From assembly GCF_045635475.1 (NCBI RefSeq), contig NZ_JBJGXI010000028.1, forward strand, positions 4,916 to 68,915: a DNA stretch of 64,000 bases, in the 5' to 3' direction. The notes beneath the pieces are model-generated. The model ran no database searches and was not told where the DNA came from. It saw only the letters and a list, made by a program, of their open reading frames with translations. Both the position numbers and the translations under genes were made by a program. This document shows, in pieces, positions 59,968 to 64,000 of the stretch (position 1 is its first letter; each line of letters begins with the position of its first letter). This DNA is from JBJGXI01 sp045635475. Its GTDB lineage: Bacteria; Bacillota; Bacilli; Bacillales; Amphibacillaceae.

Positions 59968-62076
59968 TTAATTTTTCGGTAAAGCTTTTAGATCCTCATT
60001 TGTTGCTGGGTATAATCGAACAGCCTGTCCACCGCCACGAACTAAAGATGCTATTAAAGTGTCTTCCGCATCAACAATTACTCGATCCACACTAACTTCA
60101 GTCGGATTAGAATACAAATCGGCATTCGGACCATCACTATAGACTTCTGCAACATACTTTTGGTCTTTGTTTAAAAAATCCAGCAAAATATCTAATTCTC
60201 TAGCATTTTCATCGGTTGTACTTCCTATATACCATTCCTCACCACTACGTCGAACAACAGTAATATAGTCGCCGATTTTCGCGTTAGGGACAATAATGTC
60301 ATCCCAAGTAACAGGAACATCTTTTATAAACTCAAATTCTGGCAATATATTTCCTTGCGCATCTTTGTAATTATCAAGTAAATCAGGAACCATTTGCATG
60401 CTACTTGAGATAGTTACATAAAGAGCCAGTTGCTGTGCACGTGTTGTTTGAACTCGATTATCTGCTCTGTTTGAAATCTCAACGTCAAATATGCCAGGCG
60501 TATAATCAATTGGACCCGCCATCATTCTAGTAAATGGTAAGACAGTTAAATGGTTAGGCGGATTCCCTTCACTCCATGCATTATATTCTTGTCCCATTAC
60601 ACCTTCACGTGTCATCCAGTTAGGATATGTTCGATATAGACCTGTATCCATAATTGGTTCGTGTGTATTAATCATGATTTCATGTTCAGCTGCAAGTTTC
60701 ACTGCATTTAAATAGTGATTTACCATGTACTGCCCATGATGATTATGTCCAACTGGATCTTTAATTCCCTGATCTGCTACATACCCACTTTTAATTGCAT
60801 GAATGCCAAGCTCCTCATACAAATCATAAGCATCTCCAATCTGCTCTTCATAGTTATCAATGTCACCACTTGTTTCATTGTGTCCAATATATGCTACATT
60901 TTTATCCTGAGCATATTTCGTCACTTCCTTCAAATCAAAGTCAGGATAAGCTTCTGTAAAGTCAAATAAATCACCATTTTCAGTCCAATTTCCATCCCAA
61001 CCAATATTCCAACCTTCAACGAGAACACCTACATTTTGGTTTTCTGAATCAAGAAATTCATGAGCAAAATCAATATGATCCTTCACATTTGCAGTTGTAG
61101 CACCGTGCTTCAGACCTGATTCCCATGTAGCTTTGCCTACATGCATTCCCCACCATATCCCAACATATTTCATTGGCTTAATCCAAGAGGTATCTTCTAT
61201 GACACTTGGCTCATTAAGGTTGACGATTAAATCGGACTCAACTAAATCACCTGCATCTTCTCCAATTTGAATCGTTCTCCAAGGTGTTTGAATAGGGTAC
61301 GAATCTTTTTTCACCTTTACATTACTTAACTGCCATGGCGCCAATATACTTTTTAAAGTATTCTCTTCCCCTTCAACTGCTTGTAATGCAATTCCGGAGT
61401 AATCTACAAGTGCGGCTTCATGAACAGTAAGATGAATACCCTCTGAAGTTCTCATTGTAAAAGGTGTGCTTACCTCTTTTACACTATTTAGAGGTGTCTC
61501 CTGATAAGGATATTCATAACTATTCCAATCATTAGGAATCCACCAGGTATCATAATTTCCTGCAAACTTATATTCCGTATTTTCTTCTGTAATTTCTAAA
61601 TAATCTGGTACGTTTTCTTGTTCAGGAATGACATAACGAAAGCCAATTCCATCATCATAAACCTTAAACTCTACATTCATCTTCCGATTTGGTGCTTCTT
61701 TTTCTTTTAAATAAACGATAAGTTGATTGTAATGGTTTTTTACTTCAGCTTTTTCTCCCCAAACTGGCTTCCACATTTCATTAAACTCATTAGTTGCAAT
61801 TTCCACAATCTCAAAATTGCTCTCTAATGCTTCTATACTATTAAACTCAAATCCTAGAGACGAGGGCTTAATAATAGATGTTTCGTTGTAGGAAAGCTGG
61901 TATGTTGGTACTCCCGTATCCGTTATTACAAAATCCATTTTCACTTTTCCATTTGGAGAGCTAACAGCTACTTCTGTCGGGATCTCTTTATTTAAGGTCA
62001 TTACCAAAGCTAGTATTATTATAAATACGCCTATAAATAATAACCCTATTATTAGGAACTTCTTTTGTTTAAACAC
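59968..62076 (-). CDS. GH97 alpha-glucosidase, membrane-anchored
   Basis: A 702-residue enzyme with an N-terminal helix (7-27) and no lipobox, so it is probably membrane-anchored facing outside. GH97 regions: N-terminal beta-domain ending near residue 300, KYVGIWWGMHVGKATW, GHNETSG (398-404), HAIKSGYVADQG (426-437), INTHEPIMDTGLYRTYPNWMTREGVMGQEYNAW (469-501). The retaining subgroup's Asp nucleophile is replaced by Gly in SGYV, pointing to the inverting, SusB-like type. GTG start has AAGGAGG. GH97 is mostly known from Bacteroidota, so its place here is unusual. A cre overlaps its leader. It would trim isomalto-oligosaccharides to glucose at the surface. Confidence 0.93.
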   Translation of the reverse strand: MFKQKKFLIIGLLFIGVFIIILALVMTLNKEIPTEVAVSSPNGKVKMDFVITDTGVPTYQLSYNETSIIKPSSLGFEFNSIEALESNFEIVEIATNEFNEMWKPVWGEKAEVKNHYNQLIVYLKEKEAPNRKMNVEFKVYDDGIGFRYVIPEQENVPDYLEITEENTEYKFAGNYDTWWIPNDWNSYEYPYQETPLNSVKEVSTPFTMRTSEGIHLTVHEAALVDYSGIALQAVEGEENTLKSILAPWQLSNVKVKKDSYPIQTPWRTIQIGEDAGDLVESDLIVNLNEPSVIEDTSWIKPMKYVGIWWGMHVGKATWESGLKHGATTANVKDHIDFAHEFLDSENQNVGVLVEGWNIGWDGNWTENGDLFDFTEAYPDFDLKEVTKYAQDKNVAYIGHNETSGDIDNYEEQIGDAYDLYEELGIHAIKSGYVADQGIKDPVGHNHHGQYMVNHYLNAVKLAAEHEIMINTHEPIMDTGLYRTYPNWMTREGVMGQEYNAWSEGNPPNHLTVLPFTRMMAGPIDYTPGIFDVEISNRADNRVQTTRAQQLALYVTISSSMQMVPDLLDNYKDAQGNILPEFEFIKDVPVTWDDIIVPNAKIGDYITVVRRSGEEWYIGSTTDENARELDILLDFLNKDQKYVAEVYSDGPNADLYSNPTEVSVDRVIVDAEDTLIASLVRGGGQAVRLYPATNEDLKALPKN

Positions 62077-62092
62077 ATTATTCCTCCTTTTT

Positions 62093-62106
62093 AGTAAGCG
62101 CTTTCT
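62093..62106. promoter_or_regulatory. cre-like site in front of GH97
   Basis: AGTAAGCGCTTTCT matches 12 of 14 positions with core AAGCGCTT, just upstream of the ribosome-binding site, a roadblock position for CcpA. Confidence 0.7.
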
Positions 62107-62201
62107 AAAAAAAGCATGGATTCCCTCTCACGCTTCTTTTAATCTATAAGTATAATTTTTACTGTTTATCAGATATTTCACAACCTATATAATAAACATA
62201 T

Positions 62202-62282
62202 AGGTGTCATATATTAATCACATGTGAACCGTTTTTAATAACCTAAAACTTTGTGTGAATATGTTATTAATATATGACACCT
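62202..62282. repeat. Long-armed inverted repeat upstream of GH97
   Basis: AGGTGTCATATATTAAT (62202-62218) recurs as its exact complement at 62266-62282, 47 bp apart, with T6 following on the plus strand. It may be a small mobile remnant, an operator pair, or a terminator-like hairpin. No plus-strand gene is upstream to terminate. Confidence 0.65.
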
Positions 62283-62543
62283 TTTTTCACAATTGAATTG
62301 GGTGTGAATTTTACAGGATGCGTGATATCTAGTTTGCAAAACCTCAAAAAGCGTAGCACACCATCTACACTTTTTGATCTACTCGTATTTATTAAGGACT
62401 TGATTCGAATTTTCGGATTGTTTAGGAATGTAATCACCAGGCATATTGCGATGATTATTCATTTATTGAGGTTCATTGTGAATACTGCTGTAACTACTTA
62501 AGGAATGTTGAAAGAAAACCGCCAATGTTAGCAGTGATTAGCT

Positions 62544-62724
62544 GACGGACACCCGTGCCCTTATTTGTGACAAATGAGGCATTATTAGAATTGTGCGGCC
62601 ACCAGCGCACTTATTTAGGTGATTTTATTGTTTCAGTATGCTGTTATTGATAAATAAGTGCTGTGGTGACCGCCAATTTAGCAAAACTTGCATTTCATGC
62701 GAAATAAGTGCTTGTGTGTCCATC
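62544..62724. repeat. 181-bp interspersed palindromic repeat, copy 2
   Basis: Same length, direction and unit order as 34580-34760, with shared blocks such as GTGACAAATGAGGCATTATT and AAATAAGTGCTGTGGTG. It lies between the GH97 promoter and the glucokinase terminator. Noncoding. Confidence 0.8.
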
Positions 62725-62740
62725 AAAATTTTTAACTAAC

Positions 62741-62769
62741 AAAAGGCCACAGCTCAACTGTGGCCTTTT
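62741..62769. terminator. Bidirectional terminator after glucokinase
   Basis: AAAAGGCCACAG pairs perfectly with CTGTGGCCTTTT over a 5-nt loop, about 170 bp after the glucokinase stop. Confidence 0.85.
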
Positions 62770-62939
62770 GATAAGCTTTCAAAGGTTTGGACTATCTGTG
62801 ATAGACATTACCTATTTACTTTGCAGACAAATTTTCCGTAGTATGACTAAAGTTGGTAGTAACAATGCTTGGTGCCTAACATTCCTTCAAAACCAGTTTC
62901 TTAGGGTTTATTTAGTCTACTCTATGGTTAGTTTTATAC

Positions 62940-63899
62940 TTACTCTACATTTTCCTTAACCAATGATGCAGCACCAATAACGCCAGCGTCATTGCCAAGT
63001 TCTGCAAGCTTTAACTTTGTTACTGATTTTATCGGTGGAAAAGCGTACTTATCAAAGTACTTTCGCACACCGTTAATCAGCGTCTCTCCTGCAGCAGAAA
63101 CGCCACCGCCGATGACAATCGAATCTGGATTTAAGACGTTTGCGATATTACTGCACGCTAATCCTAAATAAGAGTAGAATCTCTCCACTACCATGTCAGC
63201 TAGAGGATCTCCATCCTTTACTTGATCGAAAACCGTTTTAGCAGTAACTTCTTGTCCATCATCAATTAACCACTTCAGCTTAGAATCTCCTGCATATTCT
63301 TCTGATAGATCACGTGCTACACGTACAATTCCTGTTGCACTAGCTACCGTCTCTAAACAACCAACACTGCCGCAATTACACGCATATCCTTCAGGGTCAA
63401 CGGTAATATGGCCAATTTCTCCCGCAGCGCCGACACCGTGCACAAGGTTTCCTTCCGCAATAATTCCTCCACCTACACCTGTACCGAGTGTAATAAAGAC
63501 AACATTGCCACTCCCTTCACCAGCACCTTTCCAGCGTTCGCCAAGTGCTGCTACGTTTGCATCGTTGTCGATGAAAAATGGGATATTCGTGCCCGCTTCG
63601 ATTTGTTCTTTGACTGGTTGTAAGGTGCGCCAATTTAAATTATAAGCACCAATTACTGTCCCGTCGTTAATATCAACCGACCCAGGGGAACCCATTCCAA
63701 TCCCCAGAAAGTTTTCCGAAGTTAGACCGTACAAGTCAAGCCGATGATTAATTGACTCGATAATGTCAGGGACAATATTTTTCCCTTCATCTTGCACATT
63801 TGTTGGGATACTCCACTTTTGTTGAACCTCTCCATCTTTCGTTAAGATAGCAAATTTCGCTGTTGTGCCACCCAAATCAATACCGATTAGCTTTTTCAT
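62940..63899 (-). CDS. glcK: ROK-family glucokinase
   Basis: A 319-residue cytoplasmic kinase phosphorylating glucose with ATP. Motifs: ATP-binding IGIDLGGTTAKFAIL at the N-terminus, IDNDANVAALGERW, TLGTGVGGGIIAEG, the zinc-binding HITVDPEGYACNCGSVGCLETVASATGI and PDSIVIGGGVSAAG. No DNA-binding domain, so it is an enzyme rather than a ROK repressor. It is upstream of the dextran locus on the same strand but separated by a terminator and repeat. It would use glucose released by GH97 and GH13. Confidence 0.95.
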   Translation of the reverse strand: MKKLIGIDLGGTTAKFAILTKDGEVQQKWSIPTNVQDEGKNIVPDIIESINHRLDLYGLTSENFLGIGMGSPGSVDINDGTVIGAYNLNWRTLQPVKEQIEAGTNIPFFIDNDANVAALGERWKGAGEGSGNVVFITLGTGVGGGIIAEGNLVHGVGAAGEIGHITVDPEGYACNCGSVGCLETVASATGIVRVARDLSEEYAGDSKLKWLIDDGQEVTAKTVFDQVKDGDPLADMVVERFYSYLGLACSNIANVLNPDSIVIGGGVSAAGETLINGVRKYFDKYAFPPIKSVTKLKLAELGNDAGVIGAASLVKENVE

Positions 63900-64000
63900 A
63901 TTTACCTACCGCCTTATTTAATCACATATAAATTTATTTTATCATAAACAATATTTTATCATAAGAATAGCAAATTGGGTTCTATCTAAGTTAATTATCA

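Overview
The window looks like a chromosomal segment of a low-GC, spore-former-type Bacillota, most likely a Bacillaceae genus such as Gracilibacillus, Oceanobacillus or a relative. Supporting signs are the AT-rich sequence, strong GGAGG ribosome-binding sites, Bacillus-style cre boxes, a Fur box, GlpP-type glycerol control, YesM/YesN two-component pairs and sortase-anchored proteins. The genus is inferred. No rRNA, tRNA, CRISPR array or transposase gene was seen.

1-9.5 kb: a sugar sensing and uptake region read on the minus strand. A membrane-anchored sugar-binding sensor, a YesM/LytS-type kinase and a YesN-type regulator overlap each other. They are followed by a sugar-binding lipoprotein gene broken by one in-frame stop, then an intact ChvE-like binding protein and the start of its ABC ATPase, which leaves the window. 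A GH5 endoglucanase is divergent from the sensor. Small membrane-protein genes and an ABM-domain gene lie between.

9.5-22.5 kb: a lipase-like hydrolase, a cascade of tiny coupled ORFs, a GNAT, an amidase and a MOSC protein, then the glycerol cluster. In transcription order this is glpP, a membrane hydrolase, glpK and glpD, with terminator leaders in front of the hydrolase and glpD and a perfect cre at the hydrolase promoter. A GntR/ABC (YtrA/YtrB-like) operon with a 12-bp inverted-repeat operator follows.

22.5-39.7 kb: housekeeping and accessory genes: DUF4256, RDD and SUKH proteins, a MocR regulator with a divergent EamA exporter, an Fe-siderophore uptake set with a Fur box, a Bcr/CflA exporter, a PadR/HAAS pair with three operator-like boxes, small membrane proteins, an RQC-minor zinc protein and a frameshifted VanZ gene.

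39.9-62.1 kb: the main find, a roughly 22-kb dextran / isomalto-oligosaccharide locus, all on the minus strand. It encodes two lipoprotein GH66 dextranases, a membrane-anchored GH97 alpha-glucosidase, a GH13 oligo-1,6-glucosidase carrying the Val200 specificity marker, an ABC importer without its own ATPase, a second binding protein next to a YesM/YesN pair, a ROK repressor, and a dedicated class B sortase between two wall proteins built from CBM35 domains (one domain, and five domains plus a 45-bp-repeat linker). A ROK glucokinase lies upstream. The proposed flow is: dextran is held at the wall by CBM35 proteins, cut by GH66, trimmed by GH97, imported, split inside by GH13 and phosphorylated by glucokinase, under CcpA, ROK and YesMN control. 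It resembles a Gram-positive counterpart of a Bacteroides dextran PUL. A 181-bp palindromic repeat occurs twice, 28 kb apart.
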